64,000 bases of DNA, taken from Alteromonas sp. M12 (GTDB taxonomy: Bacteria > Pseudomonadota > Gammaproteobacteria > Enterobacterales > Alteromonadaceae). The position numbers and the translations under genes were made by a program. The stretch spans positions 2,666,001 through 2,730,000 of the forward strand of contig NZ_CP144164.1 of NCBI RefSeq assembly GCF_037478005.1, given 5' to 3'. Within the stretch, counting starts at the first letter, position 1, and the number at the start of each line of letters is the position of its first letter. A model generated the notes under the pieces. The model was not told where the DNA came from and made no database searches. It saw only the letters and a program-made list of their open reading frames with translations. This document shows positions 14,159 to 23,796 of the stretch, piece by piece.

Positions 14159-14539
14159 ATGAAAACGCCTCTTGGATCTTATCAATTTCGTGTTGAAGGC
14201 AACGTTGTTTATCAAACGTTTACCGGTATGTTTAGTGGCAGTACAGCTCAGGCATATTTGAGTGAAACGAGAAAAATGATTAGCCAATTTGATGGTAAAC
14301 CCTTTTGTAATCTTATCGATATTCGCGCTATGGAGGGCCTTACTCCTGAGGGATATGAAATGATCGATAAATTTAATCAATGGGTGAATACCCAAAATTT
14401 GGCAGCCAAAGCGATCGTAGTTTCAAACGACGTTGTGGGAAAAATAGTGTCTGAAAGAGTACCTGAATTAAAAAAACAGAACTTAAGATATTTCCATGAT
14501 TTTAACGAAGCTGTGAAGTGGATTAAACAGATAAAATAG
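14159..14539 (+). CDS. Hypothetical protein, SpoIIAA/STAS-like fold candidate (paralogue 1)
   Basis: 126 residues, soluble. It begins 'MKTPLGSYQFRVEGNVVYQTFTGMFSG' with alternating strands, then a helix and a buried 'NLIDIRAMEGLTPEGYEMID' segment, ending with a helix ('HDFNEAVKWIKQI'). Length and strand-helix order resemble SpoIIAA-like/STAS proteins; that assignment is weak. A clear paralogue follows at 14810-15208, sharing 'MKTPxGSY', 'GMF', 'TPE.Y..ID.FNQW.NT.N' and the C-terminal 'W...'. Each has its own leader, so the pair is tandem duplication rather than a tight operon. Confidence 0.65.
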   Translation: MKTPLGSYQFRVEGNVVYQTFTGMFSGSTAQAYLSETRKMISQFDGKPFCNLIDIRAMEGLTPEGYEMIDKFNQWVNTQNLAAKAIVVSNDVVGKIVSERVPELKKQNLRYFHDFNEAVKWIKQIK

Positions 14540-14809
14540 ACATTCCAAATTAGATAATTGCAAACCTAAGCAACCTCTCTCTATCAAAAAACACGCTTAT
14601 AAACACTAAACCGATTTACTTCAGATTCAGCTTACTTTCAAGCGCACCAAACCAGCAAAAACAGCATTTTATGCGCCTTATACTTTAGGCTAAATTGGCA
14701 TTATTTATGTTTATTTTATCGTCAACTTGACTATTATTCACCTATTCAAGGAATAATTTAACCCGTTTGCAACCTGGGCTATGCAAACTTAATCAAGAGG
14801 AAAATGATT

Positions 14810-15208
14810 ATGAAAACGCCTTATGGTTCTTACAACCTGTATATCGACGGCAACATTGCATTTATGCGTTTCGTGGGAATGTTTAATGCTGCAACTACAA
14901 CCCATCTTGCACAGGAGGCGCGAGAGTTGCTTGAACAGTTTGGCAATAAAGATTTTCTAATCTTTGCAGATATGCTGCAGTTAGAAGGTGCAACTCCTGA
15001 GGCTTACACTATTATTGATGAGTTTAATCAGTGGTTAAATACCCGTAATATGATAGGCAAAGCCTTACTCATAGAAAACAAGATTATCGCACAAATCGCT
15101 AGGCACAGAGTCAAATCTTTCAAACATCAAAATATTCAATATTTCAGCAATAAAGATGAAGCGTTAATGTGGTTTGAGGAAATCCAAAAACAACAAATAG
15201 CGAGTTAG
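14810..15208 (+). CDS. Hypothetical protein, SpoIIAA/STAS-like fold candidate (paralogue 2)
   Basis: 132 residues from the ATG at 14810, chosen because it aligns with the MKTP start of paralogue 1 and lies nine bases after AGAGG; an ATG two codons earlier is also possible. Shared positions with paralogue 1 are spread along the whole length ('YGSYNLYIDGN', 'FVGMFNAATTTHL', 'ATPEAYTIIDEFNQWLNTRN'). No catalytic motif, no signal peptide. The 270-base gap from paralogue 1 is AT-rich with a probable separate promoter. Confidence 0.65.
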   Translation: MKTPYGSYNLYIDGNIAFMRFVGMFNAATTTHLAQEARELLEQFGNKDFLIFADMLQLEGATPEAYTIIDEFNQWLNTRNMIGKALLIENKIIAQIARHRVKSFKHQNIQYFSNKDEALMWFEEIQKQQIAS

Positions 15209-15225
15209 CATTTTATTCGAATGAG

Positions 15226-15840
15226 TTATTTAGGTCTTAACATTTCAAATTTTTGTGCTTCATCTACTGAAAAATAGTCTCCTACCCCACCGCCGCGCAT
15301 AATGGGTTGATTAAAGGCGGTTTGGTAAACACCATCGACAATTGCCGACTTTTCAATATGCACCGCAACGACTTCCCCTAAAACTAAAAAGGTCTCACAG
15401 AGGCTGTTATCTGCGGTTTTTAATTGAATAACCTGTGTCGTTTTACATTCCATAACCACTGGTGATTTGGCTACGTGTGGGGGGCTGATAATAGTTGATT
15501 TTCGCTTTTGTAAACCTGCCAATTCAAACTCATCGCCATCAACCATAGCACTCGTTTGGTTCATTTCTTCGGCTAACGTAGCGCTAACCAAATTCCAACA
15601 AAATTCACCGCTGCGTTGCGCATTTCTTGCACTGTCTTTATAACCGATGCTAGAAAAACCGATAATCGGTGGTGTGTAATTAAATGCGTTAAAAAAGCTA
15701 TATGGCGCTAGGTTAGCAGAACCATCTTGATTGACTGTAGATATCCAACCAATTGGTCTTGGAGCGATAATGGCATTGAATGGATCATGTTTTAACGGAT
15801 GACCATCTTTGGGCTGATAAAAATGATAGTTATTCGACAT
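15226..15840 (-). CDS. Flavin reductase family protein (FMN-binding split barrel)
   Basis: 204 residues, typical of the family. 'IIAPRPIGWISTVNQDGSANLAPYSFFN' (about residues 25-52) is the FMN-binding signature, followed by 'GFSSIGYKDSARNAQRSGEFCWNLVS'. Such proteins bind FMN and either reduce free flavin or act on small substrates. Start ATG at 15840 with GGGGGGAA just upstream. It lies 91 bases downstream of purC on the same strand, possibly read through from it. Substrate unknown. Confidence 0.85.
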   Translation of the reverse strand: MSNNYHFYQPKDGHPLKHDPFNAIIAPRPIGWISTVNQDGSANLAPYSFFNAFNYTPPIIGFSSIGYKDSARNAQRSGEFCWNLVSATLAEEMNQTSAMVDGDEFELAGLQKRKSTIISPPHVAKSPVVMECKTTQVIQLKTADNSLCETFLVLGEVVAVHIEKSAIVDGVYQTAFNQPIMRGGGVGDYFSVDEAQKFEMLRPK

Positions 15841-15931
15841 ATTCCCCCCTGCAAAAGCCTAAACTTGACTCACGTTAATGCTTGTTTTGCGCTACTAACT
15901 TTTTTTGAGTTGAGCTATCGGACTGGTTAAA

Positions 15932-17035
15932 TTAATCAACCAATCCGTAATTGTCTTTGAGCACGTCGATAATTTCTTGTTTAGGATTATCGCTAAGGTG
16001 TAATTGTTTACCGGTAATTTTTTCAGCTATATTCACGTAGGTTTGAGATAAATCCATAAGTGCTTGTTGCGGAAGTAAATTATTTTGCGCTAACGCGAAC
16101 CGCTCGGTCATTCTGTCTTTGTTAAGCAAAATGTCAGGCTCAGGAAAATACTGCAATAGCATTTGTCTAAAGCCCTCTTTAGAATTCTCAATTACCTGTG
16201 AATTGCGATATGCAGGACCATCCCAAATACGTGACGAATCGGGAGTCCCCACTTCATCCATGTATATTAGCTTGTCGTTACCTTGTCTGTCTTTGACATA
16301 ACCAAACTCGAATTTTGTATCAACAAATATTTGATCAATTTCAGCCAACGCCGAAGAGATAACATCAAAACCTTGCTTTAACAGCTTTTCGTACAAATCC
16401 ACATCGCTTAATTGTTTAAAATTAAAACGGGTAAAATGCTCAACAATAGACTGCCTTGTTATGTTGGCATCATCTGCTTCTTGGACACCTGGTATCCCTT
16501 TCAGAACACCTTTCGTTGACGGCGTGATAAGCAATTCAGGTAATTTACTATCTTTTTCAAGACCTTCAGGTAATTTGATACCACAAAAGTCACGGTCACC
16601 TTTACTATATGCTCGCCACATAGAGCCGGTGATGTACTGTCGTCCAATAGCTTCAATTAGAACTGGTTTGGCTTTCTGTACTATCCAAACCAGTGGATGA
16701 GGAACATCAAGAATGTGGCTGTCTGCTAAACCCTGTTGTTTAAATAAATCAAACCAATGATTAGATATCGCATTTAACGCTGCACCTTTGCCAGGTACCC
16801 CGTCTAAACCACCTTCAGCGCGCCAGACACAATCAAACGCAGAAATACGGTCACTGATAACCATCACTGCTAAAGGCGTGTCTTCTGCCACATCATAATT
16901 GTGTTGCTGAATCAGCCGGCGACTGTCTTGTTCAGTTAACCAATATACCGAGCGAACCTTTCCGCTATGAACGGGAGCATGGGTTCGAATCGGTAAGTCA
17001 TCATTTACCGCTAAAACCGTGTTGGCTAAACTCAT
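15932..17035 (-). CDS. purC: Phosphoribosylaminoimidazole-succinocarboxamide synthase
   Basis: Catalyses CAIR + aspartate + ATP to SAICAR, step 7 of de novo purine synthesis. 367 residues from the ATG at 17035; this is the long form found in Vibrio/Shewanella relatives, against about 237 residues in E. coli. Visible motifs: '[10 protein letters not shown]' (ATP-binding strand-turn), '[15 protein letters not shown]', '[16 protein letters not shown]', 'DTKFEFGY' and '[14 protein letters not shown]'. Cytosolic. It follows bamC by about 36 bases, preserving the dapA-bamC-purC order of E. coli. Confidence 0.95.
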   Translation of the reverse strand: MSLANTVLAVNDDLPIRTHAPVHSGKVRSVYWLTEQDSRRLIQQHNYDVAEDTPLAVMVISDRISAFDCVWRAEGGLDGVPGKGAALNAISNHWFDLFKQQGLADSHILDVPHPLVWIVQKAKPVLIEAIGRQYITGSMWRAYSKGDRDFCGIKLPEGLEKDSKLPELLITPSTKGVLKGIPGVQEADDANITRQSIVEHFTRFNFKQLSDVDLYEKLLKQGFDVISSALAEIDQIFVDTKFEFGYVKDRQGNDKLIYMDEVGTPDSSRIWDGPAYRNSQVIENSKEGFRQMLLQYFPEPDILLNKDRMTERFALAQNNLLPQQALMDLSQTYVNIAEKITGKQLHLSDNPKQEIIDVLKDNYGLVD

Positions 17036-17071
17036 TTGTTGCAAATTCCAATTAAATGCTAGTTGTTTCGA

Positions 17072-18178
17072 TTAAATATCTAAGTTCTCTGTGCCCATCG
17101 CTTCTTTAAACGCAGGGAACAAATCAGTCACTTTTTTGACTTCAAAGGGTTCGCTTTCTTCACTCAATAAGGTAAATGACGTTTTCGGACCTTGTTTCTT
17201 AACTTGGATACGGTAGTCGGTTTTTTCTAAATCAAGCTGACCATCACTCTTAGAGAATAAGTTATCCCACCAAGAACTCTCAGCTCCACCGTAATTTACA
17301 AACAGCAACCCAGTCGATTTATCTAAATCTTTCACGTTAAAGCCCAGTTTACGGAGCACTAACAATAGACGGGGCCAAACCAAATCATATTGACCATCAA
17401 CTACATAAGCAGGATTGCCATCTGGGTTGAATCCCATTTCCAGACCAAACCCACTACGAATTTGACGAATTCTCTTTACATCTTCCAAGCGCACTTGCTT
17501 TTCGTAATGACTAATAACTTGGTTTAATATTTCTACTTCGTTACGGCGAGATTGTTCGAAATTGATATCGGCAATAACATCATCACCAATGGTTTCTAGG
17601 TAATCACGTAATTGTACTTTCAGTTTTGCCGTTCGACCATGAGGTTTAATATCAAGGTTGAATTCAAAGCGTCGACCAATACTCCGCTCTGTCGTCGTCC
17701 AATTAAACCAGCCATTATCTTTATCAGGCTCAATAATCATCCAATCGGTTACTAATATTTGTGCTTCTTTGTCAAAATTCACGACACCGATATCCCGATC
17801 ATCTAAAAAGCTGATAACCGAATTCCAAATCGTAGTATCTAAGGCTTCTGAATCATCAATTTGATCAAACCAAACCGTCGCTTCTTTTAAACCTTCTTCT
17901 ACATGTGAGCCAGACACTAAAGGCAGGACTAAAGAAGGTGATGTCACCGTAACTTTATCTCCAACCAACTCTTTAGGGGCATTTTCTCCTATTGGAGGTA
18001 TGTCATAATCACTCTTTAAATAGGGTGTATCTACGTCACTGGGTACTTTATACGGTACTTTTTCTTCAGCTTCTACGTAATCATAATTACCATTGGCACG
18101 TTGCCTTTCTTCAAGGCTAGTGCAACCGCTTAACGCGCCTACACCTAGACATACTGCTAACATTGTCAATCGAGCCAT
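17072..18178 (-). CDS. bamC: Outer-membrane assembly lipoprotein BamC
   Basis: 368 residues from the ATG at 18178, which carries AAGGA at good spacing and begins a lipoprotein signal 'MARLTMLAVCLGVGALSGC' with lipobox LSGC; the longer frame to 18229 would overlap dapA and bury the signal. A short unstructured stretch ('EVEKVPYKVPSDVDTPYLKSDYDIPP', abbreviated) that contacts BamD is followed by two helix-grip domains ('...YDLVWPRLLLVLRKLGF' starts the second). BamC is an accessory part of the BAM complex that inserts beta-barrel proteins. It sits 22 bases after dapA. Confidence 0.92.
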   Translation of the reverse strand: MARLTMLAVCLGVGALSGCTSLEERQRANGNYDYVEAEEKVPYKVPSDVDTPYLKSDYDIPPIGENAPKELVGDKVTVTSPSLVLPLVSGSHVEEGLKEATVWFDQIDDSEALDTTIWNSVISFLDDRDIGVVNFDKEAQILVTDWMIIEPDKDNGWFNWTTTERSIGRRFEFNLDIKPHGRTAKLKVQLRDYLETIGDDVIADINFEQSRRNEVEILNQVISHYEKQVRLEDVKRIRQIRSGFGLEMGFNPDGNPAYVVDGQYDLVWPRLLLVLRKLGFNVKDLDKSTGLLFVNYGGAESSWWDNLFSKSDGQLDLEKTDYRIQVKKQGPKTSFTLLSEESEPFEVKKVTDLFPAFKEAMGTENLDI

Positions 18179-18200
18179 GCTTTTTTCCTTAGTGTATTTT

Positions 18201-19088
18201 CTAACCATTAATGTGAATGCCTGTTGCACGCATGACTTCTTCGATATCTTTTTTGGATTGGAGTTCCGGAAGAATTAATGGTAATCGTAAAAAAGCACTG
18301 TCTATCAAGCCCATTTTGTATAAAGCCCACTTAGGCAACACTGGGTTGGGCTCTATGAATAACGCCTCGTGTAAGGCTGCAATCGATTGATTAATTCTTT
18401 TTGCTTGTTCAAAATCTTGAGCTGCCGCAGATTCACACATTTTAGCCATTTCCGCCGGCACTATATTGGCCGTTACTGAAATCACACCGTGACCACCGTT
18501 GCATAAAAATTCACAACTACTTAAGTCGTCACCGCTAAGTAACAAAAAGTCTTCGGGTACTACAGCTTGGGTTTCTTTTAAACGTTGCATATCGCCAGTC
18601 GCATCTTTTAAACCTACGATATTTTTGTGTTTTGCTAATATCGCAACCGTTTCAGGAAGCATATCCGCGACCGTCCTGCCCGGCACATTATATAGCAGAA
18701 CCGGTAAATCGGTGGCATCCGCTATAGCTTCGAAATGCGCAACCATGCCTTTTTGTTGTGGTTTATTGTAATAAGGCACCACACTCAAAAAACCGGCGAT
18801 ACCGGTATTGGCCAACTGTTTACTTAAGAAAATAGCCTCAGAGGTAGAATTCGCACCACTGCCCGCAATTACTGGGATAGCATTATTTGCATATTCAACC
18901 GTCTTTTTCACCACTTCGATGTGTTCTTCAAAGGGTAAAGTTGCTGATTCGCCAGTTGTGCCTACAGACACTAAACCATGAGTACCATTTTCAATATGAA
19001 ACTCAACTAGCTTTTTAAGGCCAACATAATCTACGTCCCCGTTTTGGTCCATCGGGGTCACAAGCGCTACAAAACTACCTTTAAACAT
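18201..19088 (-). CDS. dapA: 4-hydroxy-tetrahydrodipicolinate synthase
   Basis: Condenses pyruvate and aspartate semialdehyde, the first committed step of lysine/diaminopimelate synthesis. 295 residues, standard. Visible: 'GTTGESATL' (pyruvate-binding loop), 'PYYNKPQQKGMVAHF', catalytic Tyr in 'LLYNVPGRT', Schiff-base Lys in 'IVGLKDATGD' (about residue 161), and 'LLSGDD'. Start ATG at 19088 preceded by GGAGAAAAC. First gene of a dapA-bamC-purC run; divergent from gcvR as in E. coli. Confidence 0.96.
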   Translation of the reverse strand: MFKGSFVALVTPMDQNGDVDYVGLKKLVEFHIENGTHGLVSVGTTGESATLPFEEHIEVVKKTVEYANNAIPVIAGSGANSTSEAIFLSKQLANTGIAGFLSVVPYYNKPQQKGMVAHFEAIADATDLPVLLYNVPGRTVADMLPETVAILAKHKNIVGLKDATGDMQRLKETQAVVPEDFLLLSGDDLSSCEFLCNGGHGVISVTANIVPAEMAKMCESAAAQDFEQAKRINQSIAALHEALFIEPNPVLPKWALYKMGLIDSAFLRLPLILPELQSKKDIEEVMRATGIHING

Positions 19089-19318
19089 GTTTTCTCCACA
19101 AAAATGAGCGCCTAATGGTAATGATCAAGCCCGCTAAAAACAAGCACATAATCAATAAAATAGTAATGCCCTATTTTGTTTACCGACAAGATTCGCAGGG
19201 TTGGATTTTCTGCTGCTAAATTAGTTCCTTATCAATAAACTTAAATAGTTGTTTTTTAATAGCTTAAAAATTCCTTTATAATGCGCCCATCGTTTTTACT
19301 TTGAATTAATTTTAATTA

Positions 19319-19846
19319 ATGAAACAACAACTCATCGTTACCATTATGGGCGGCAATAATGTGGGAATTTTAAGTGAAATTTCCAATACCGTTAGCGCCA
19401 CAGGTTGCAATATATTGGATAGTCGGCAAGCTATTTATGGCGAAGACTTTTCCCTAACTATGATTCTGGAAGGTTCGCAATTAGAAATCACCAAGGCTGA
19501 GCTGAAAATACCACAAACCTGCCAGAGCCATGATCTCCTGTCTATGATGAAACGTACAAAGCGCCACAGTAAGCAAAACTTGGAGCATCTCATCGACGTG
19601 CAAATCAGCGGCGACGATATACCTGGCGTGATTCATAAGGTTTCAACCCTGTTAACCAGTTTCGATGCTGCTATTAGTGCATTGCGTCAACACACTTTTA
19701 CCGACCAAGATAGCCAAAAAGAAAAGATGAAAGTTAAATTTGTAGCTAGTATGCCTCTTGAAGGTGATATGGTCGGGCTCACTAAACAATTCAATGAGCT
19801 ACTGGATAGCTTAAATTTGCAAGGCAAAATCAGCGAAAACCATTAA
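19319..19846 (+). CDS. gcvR: GcvR-like ACT-domain regulator
   Basis: 175 residues with two ACT domains: 'QLIVTIMGGNNVGILSEISNTVSATGCNILDSRQAIYG' (residues about 3-40) and 'LIDVQISGDDIPGVIHKVSTLLTSFDAAISALRQH' (about 92-126). In E. coli GcvR binds GcvA and glycine to control the glycine-cleavage operon. Its place between dapA and bcp is the E. coli arrangement, which supports the name. No obvious Shine-Dalgarno precedes the ATG at 19319. Confidence 0.85.
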   Translation: MKQQLIVTIMGGNNVGILSEISNTVSATGCNILDSRQAIYGEDFSLTMILEGSQLEITKAELKIPQTCQSHDLLSMMKRTKRHSKQNLEHLIDVQISGDDIPGVIHKVSTLLTSFDAAISALRQHTFTDQDSQKEKMKVKFVASMPLEGDMVGLTKQFNELLDSLNLQGKISENH

Positions 19847-19917
19847 TTTGGACAAATTGATAAATTCGTAGATGCCAATAGATTGTTAAACATAACTCAA
19901 CTGATTAGGATTTTTCC

Positions 19918-20385
19918 ATGAATCGACTTAAAGCTGGCGACAAAGCCCCGCTATTTACCTTACAAGACCAAAATGATAATCCCGTCTCATTAGCCGATTT
20001 TAAAGGTAAAAATGTTTTAGTGTATTTTTACCCGAAAGCAATGACCCCAGGCTGCACTGTGCAAGCACAAGGTTTACGAGATTCAAAAGCACAATTAGAC
20101 AAACTTAATGTGGTTACCTTAGGCATTAGCCCAGATGCACAAAAACGTTTGCCGAAATTTGCCGACAAAGAACAACTAAACTTCACATTATTGTCAGACG
20201 AAGATCATGCTGTGGCAGATCAGTTTGGCGTGTGGGGACCAAAAAAGTTTATGGGTAAAGAATACGACGGTATCCACCGCATCTCGTTTTTGATCGACCC
20301 CCAAGGTGTTGTCTCCCATGTATTTGATAAATTCAAAACCAAAGACCACCACCAAGTCGTTTTAGACTATTTAAGCAACAACTAA
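19918..20385 (+). CDS. bcp: Thiol peroxidase Bcp (AhpC/TSA family), lacks the usual resolving Cys
   Basis: 155 residues. Reduces peroxides with thioredoxin. The peroxidatic Cys is in 'MTPGCTVQAQGLRDS' (about residue 46). In E. coli Bcp a second Cys lies five residues later; here that position is Gln, and no other Cys is present in the protein, so this is a 1-Cys form that must be recycled by an external thiol. AGGA lies eight bases before the ATG. A strong terminator follows. Confidence 0.93.
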   Translation: MNRLKAGDKAPLFTLQDQNDNPVSLADFKGKNVLVYFYPKAMTPGCTVQAQGLRDSKAQLDKLNVVTLGISPDAQKRLPKFADKEQLNFTLLSDEDHAVADQFGVWGPKKFMGKEYDGIHRISFLIDPQGVVSHVFDKFKTKDHHQVVLDYLSNN

Positions 20386-20406
20386 TACGCACAAACACTA
20401 AACACG

Positions 20407-20434
20407 AAAAAGGGAGCATATTAGCTCCCTTTTG
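20407..20434. terminator. Bidirectional rho-independent terminator (bcp / perM-like)
   Basis: AAAAGGGAGC - atatta - GCTCCCTTTT, a 10-bp stem with A-tract and T-tract on both sides, between two convergent genes. Confidence 0.9.
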
Positions 20435-20451
20435 TGTGTTTAAAGCCTACC

Positions 20452-21525
20452 TTAAGTTCCGCTTTCAGGGGTATAAGTTACACTGGGTGACCACGCATTT
20501 ATCACCGCTTTAACCAGTGTTGCCAAGGGAATCGCAAAAAACACGCCCCAAAAGCCCCACAGACCACCGAAAAACAGTACGGCAACGATAATATATATAG
20601 GATGTAAACTGACCGCTTCTGAAAATAAGATCGGCACTAACACATTGCCATCTAACGCTTGAATGATGCCATAGGCAATCATTAGATACCAAAAGTCGGG
20701 AGTAATACCCCATTGAAATAACGCCACTATGGCGATGGGCAAAGTAACCACTGCCGCACCTATGTATGGGATTAACACAGAAAATCCAACTAACACCCCT
20801 AACAGCACAGCATAGCGTAAATCCATAAACGCAAATGTCACCGATGAAACCGCACCAACAATGATAATTTCAATTACTTTTCCACGAATATAATTGGCAA
20901 TTTGCAAGTTCATTTCTGAGCTCACTTGTTTGATCAAACGTCGCTCGTTTGGCAATATCCGCAGCAGATTCGCAATCAATACGTCCTTATCTTTGAGCAT
21001 AAAGAACAACATCAACGGCACCAAAATCAAATAGATTAAAATTGCGCCTAAATCTGCCAACGAGCTAAATGAAGCTGAAATAAGTGTTTCACCAACTTGT
21101 ACAATCTTTTGATTGATCTCCTGCAACACATTTTGAATATGATAAATTTGGATGAAATTGGGGTACAGATCCGGCAAAGTTAACAGCCACTCTTGACCTT
21201 TATTCCAGATTTGCGGGGTTTCCTTAATCAAATTCACACTTTGTTGAGTAATAACGGGCACTAAACCAATAAAGGTTAAAATACAAACCGCAATAAACAC
21301 CAACACAATAATCACGGTGGCATAGACCCGGCTTAATCCCAACTTCATTAACTGCATCAAAGGCCAATCAAGTAAATATGCAATAACAGCTGCAACAATG
21401 ACTGGCATCAAAATATCGCCCCAAATTGCGAACAATACCGATACAAAGATCAATAGCATTAACAGCATAAGAGAATCCGGATCCGAAAACTTACGCTTAT
21501 ACCAGCGATCTAACATCTCAAACAT
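20452..21525 (-). CDS. AI-2E family transporter / PerM-like permease
   Basis: 357 residues with about eight membrane helices; the pattern (two N-terminal helices, a long central amphipathic region with 'LPNERRLIKQVSSEMNLQIANYIRGKVIEIIIV', then 'GFSVLIPYIGAAVVTLPIAI' and 'ALDGNVLVPILFSEAVSLHPIYIIVAVLFFGGLWGFWG') is diagnostic for the family. E. coli PerM sits next to bepA, as here, so PerM is the closest named relative. Substrate is unproven: members export autoinducer-2 or act as Na+(Li+)/H+ antiporters. Confidence 0.88.
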   Translation of the reverse strand: MFEMLDRWYKRKFSDPDSLMLLMLLIFVSVLFAIWGDILMPVIVAAVIAYLLDWPLMQLMKLGLSRVYATVIIVLVFIAVCILTFIGLVPVITQQSVNLIKETPQIWNKGQEWLLTLPDLYPNFIQIYHIQNVLQEINQKIVQVGETLISASFSSLADLGAILIYLILVPLMLFFMLKDKDVLIANLLRILPNERRLIKQVSSEMNLQIANYIRGKVIEIIIVGAVSSVTFAFMDLRYAVLLGVLVGFSVLIPYIGAAVVTLPIAIVALFQWGITPDFWYLMIAYGIIQALDGNVLVPILFSEAVSLHPIYIIVAVLFFGGLWGFWGVFFAIPLATLVKAVINAWSPSVTYTPESGT

Positions 21526-21835
21526 GTGATTTCCTGCCTATTTTTACTTCTGTGGGGTTGTTTCCTGAACACTACAATGACTGTAATGCAACTTGCTGTG
21601 AGGTTCGTTTTATAACTGCATAATAATTTACACTATATTTGCACGATTAATAATTAAATTTAAGTGAAATTAGAATTTAAGATATCTGCTCCTATATACA
21701 TAGTGTAATGATATATTACCGATAGATTTACACAATATTGACGTATAAAACTGAACTTATTTGCCTATAGCTGTTTCAAACAGACGCATTAACCCATACA
21801 TTTAGAGTGGATAGAAAAATTTGAGAGAAGTTAGT
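21526..21835. other. Intergenic region, divergent promoters expected
   Basis: 310 AT-rich bases between the divergent perM-like and bepA genes. No ORF, no RNA gene and no specific regulatory motif recognised. Confidence 0.4.
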
Positions 21836-23305
21836 TTGAAAAATATGACCAAGAGTCTTTTTATAGCAGTAGCTTCTGCAGTCTTCGCTTTTTCATCAAC
21901 TTCAGCGATAGCGCAGGTAAGCGACCAGCACCAACGTAACGCCTTACCTGAAATAGGTGTGGTGGCGTCGGATGCCATCAGCATTGACAAAGAAATCCAA
22001 ATTGGTGACATATTAATGCGCCAACTTCGAGGTCAAGCTCCGCTGTTGAGCGATCCCTTATTAGACGAATACCTGCAAGATTTGGGAAACCGTTTGGTTG
22101 TGCAAGCTGATAACGTAAAATTTCCGTTCAAATTTTTTCTAATTAATAGTGCCGATATCAATGCATTTGCATTTTTTGGTGGTCACATAGGTGTACACAC
22201 TGGGTTAATTTTCAATTCAGACAACGAAAGTGAATTGGCATCAGTACTAGCCCACGAAATTGCCCACGTTACCCAACGTCATATTGCTCGTAAGATGCAG
22301 TCTCAACAAAAATCCTCGCCCCTTCAGTTAGCCTCAATATTTGGTAGTGTATTGTTGGCCTTAGCAAACCCTGAAGCGGGCATGGCAGCATTAAGTGCAA
22401 CCAACGCCGCAGCCCAACAAGCGTCGATTAACTATACACGTTCTAACGAGCGCGAAGCTGACCGAATTGGCATTCAAGTGCTCGCACAAAGTGGTTACGA
22501 TCCCAATGCGGCAGCCACATTCTTTGGAAAGTTAGCGGAAAAGTACCGCCTTCAATCCACTCCATTCGCTTATTTGATGACTCACCCATTGCCTCAATCT
22601 CGTATTGCAGATGCCCGCAGTAGAGCCAGTTCATATAACGTTAGACAGGTTCCCGAAAGACTCAGTTTTCATTTAGCCAAAGCCAGAATCGTGGCTCGCT
22701 ATTATGGAAATCCGAAAGACAATATTACTGGTTTCAAAGACATCATTGATAAGCAAAAGTATGTGTTCAAACAATCCGCCTTGTATGGATTAGCATTGTC
22801 GTATTTTGAAAATGAACAATATGCCGAAGCGCAGAATATCGTGCAGCAACTGATTCAGAGCGATCCAGATAATCTTTTCTACTTGGATATTGCCGCCGAC
22901 TTATCTATCGCGCAAAAGGATTATGAACCTGCTATTGCGATGCTATCAGAACAGGCAAAACACACCCCTCATAACAGTGTGATTGCATTGAATTTAGCCA
23001 ATATACTGGTTAAAAAAGGTGATATAAAACGAGCTACTAGCTTATTAAAAGACTTCTTATTGGTTAATCCGAATAATCTGTTGGCCCTGCAGTTACTCAC
23101 AGATGCTTACCTTGAAAATCGTCAGATGCTAGAGATGCATCAAAGTAAAGCGGAAGTATTTGCATTAGTTGGAGCTTATCCTAGAGCCATAGATGAGCTG
23201 CACAGTGCATATAATTTTGCCGGTGACCGACAATTAGAGAAACAACGAATTAGAGCCAGAATCGATCAAATTAGAGAGCAAATAGACAAGATTAAAGCCC
23301 TTTAA
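21836..23305 (+). CDS. bepA: Beta-barrel assembly-enhancing protease BepA (M48 family)
   Basis: About 489 residues. Signal peptide ('FIAVASAVFAFSSTSAIAQ'), then an M48 metallopeptidase domain with zinc motif 'LAHEIAHVTQRH' (HExxH) and the downstream 'SNEREADRIGIQ' glutamate ligand, then C-terminal TPR repeats (about residues 310-490). In E. coli BepA works in the periplasm on LptD and BamA quality control. I place the start at the TTG at 21836, which has AGAAG at proper spacing; the ATG at 21845 lacks one. It neighbours a perM-like and an arsC/yfgD-like gene as in E. coli. Its stop overlaps the stop of the convergent thioredoxin gene. Confidence 0.92.
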   Translation: MKNMTKSLFIAVASAVFAFSSTSAIAQVSDQHQRNALPEIGVVASDAISIDKEIQIGDILMRQLRGQAPLLSDPLLDEYLQDLGNRLVVQADNVKFPFKFFLINSADINAFAFFGGHIGVHTGLIFNSDNESELASVLAHEIAHVTQRHIARKMQSQQKSSPLQLASIFGSVLLALANPEAGMAALSATNAAAQQASINYTRSNEREADRIGIQVLAQSGYDPNAAATFFGKLAEKYRLQSTPFAYLMTHPLPQSRIADARSRASSYNVRQVPERLSFHLAKARIVARYYGNPKDNITGFKDIIDKQKYVFKQSALYGLALSYFENEQYAEAQNIVQQLIQSDPDNLFYLDIAADLSIAQKDYEPAIAMLSEQAKHTPHNSVIALNLANILVKKGDIKRATSLLKDFLLVNPNNLLALQLLTDAYLENRQMLEMHQSKAEVFALVGAYPRAIDELHSAYNFAGDRQLEKQRIRARIDQIREQIDKIKAL

Positions 23306-23796
23306 CTTGACGCTAAGCTGTGTCGCTGACGCAGTTGAGTGATAATATTCTGTAAACTAGCATTATTTTGTTCACCTTGTAGCTGCTTAATTAGTGCACC
23401 GTCAGGGCCAATAATAAAGGTAGTAGGTAGGGAATTCGGCTTGTGAAAAACGGCATTTTCTGGCAATCCGGATATAACCCTAAAATCAATTTGATACTTC
23501 TGTTTTAACTCTTGTAACTCAGGATCACCTAAATTATCAAAGTTAACCGCCAGCAACGACACATCGGGTTGCTCCTTCGCAAAAGATTCAAACTGATTTA
23601 ATTCAGGGAGCTCTTTCAGGCAAGGGGCGCACCATTCTGCAAAATAATTCACGACTAAATACTGTCCTTCAAAATCTTGCCATTGGTAACTTTGCCCTTC
23701 CACAGTAGTAAAATCAGATTTGAGGCTCAACGACAAGTAAAAACCAGCTATAGCCGCAGCTAAACCGCAACTCACGAAGATTAACTTTTTAAACAT
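23302..23796 (-). CDS. TlpA-like membrane-anchored thioredoxin
   Basis: 164 residues. A single N-terminal hydrophobic segment ('LIFVSCGLAAAIAGFYLSLSL') anchors or exports it; the redox motif is WCAPC in 'NYFAEWCAPCLKELPEL' (about residue 49-53), and the cis-Pro region is 'SLPTTFIIGPDG'. Periplasmic thiol-disulfide reductase of the TlpA/ResA branch; client unknown. It is convergent with bepA with a four-base overlap of the two ends, a sign of tight packing. Confidence 0.85.
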   Translation of the reverse strand: MFKKLIFVSCGLAAAIAGFYLSLSLKSDFTTVEGQSYQWQDFEGQYLVVNYFAEWCAPCLKELPELNQFESFAKEQPDVSLLAVNFDNLGDPELQELKQKYQIDFRVISGLPENAVFHKPNSLPTTFIIGPDGALIKQLQGEQNNASLQNIITQLRQRHSLASS

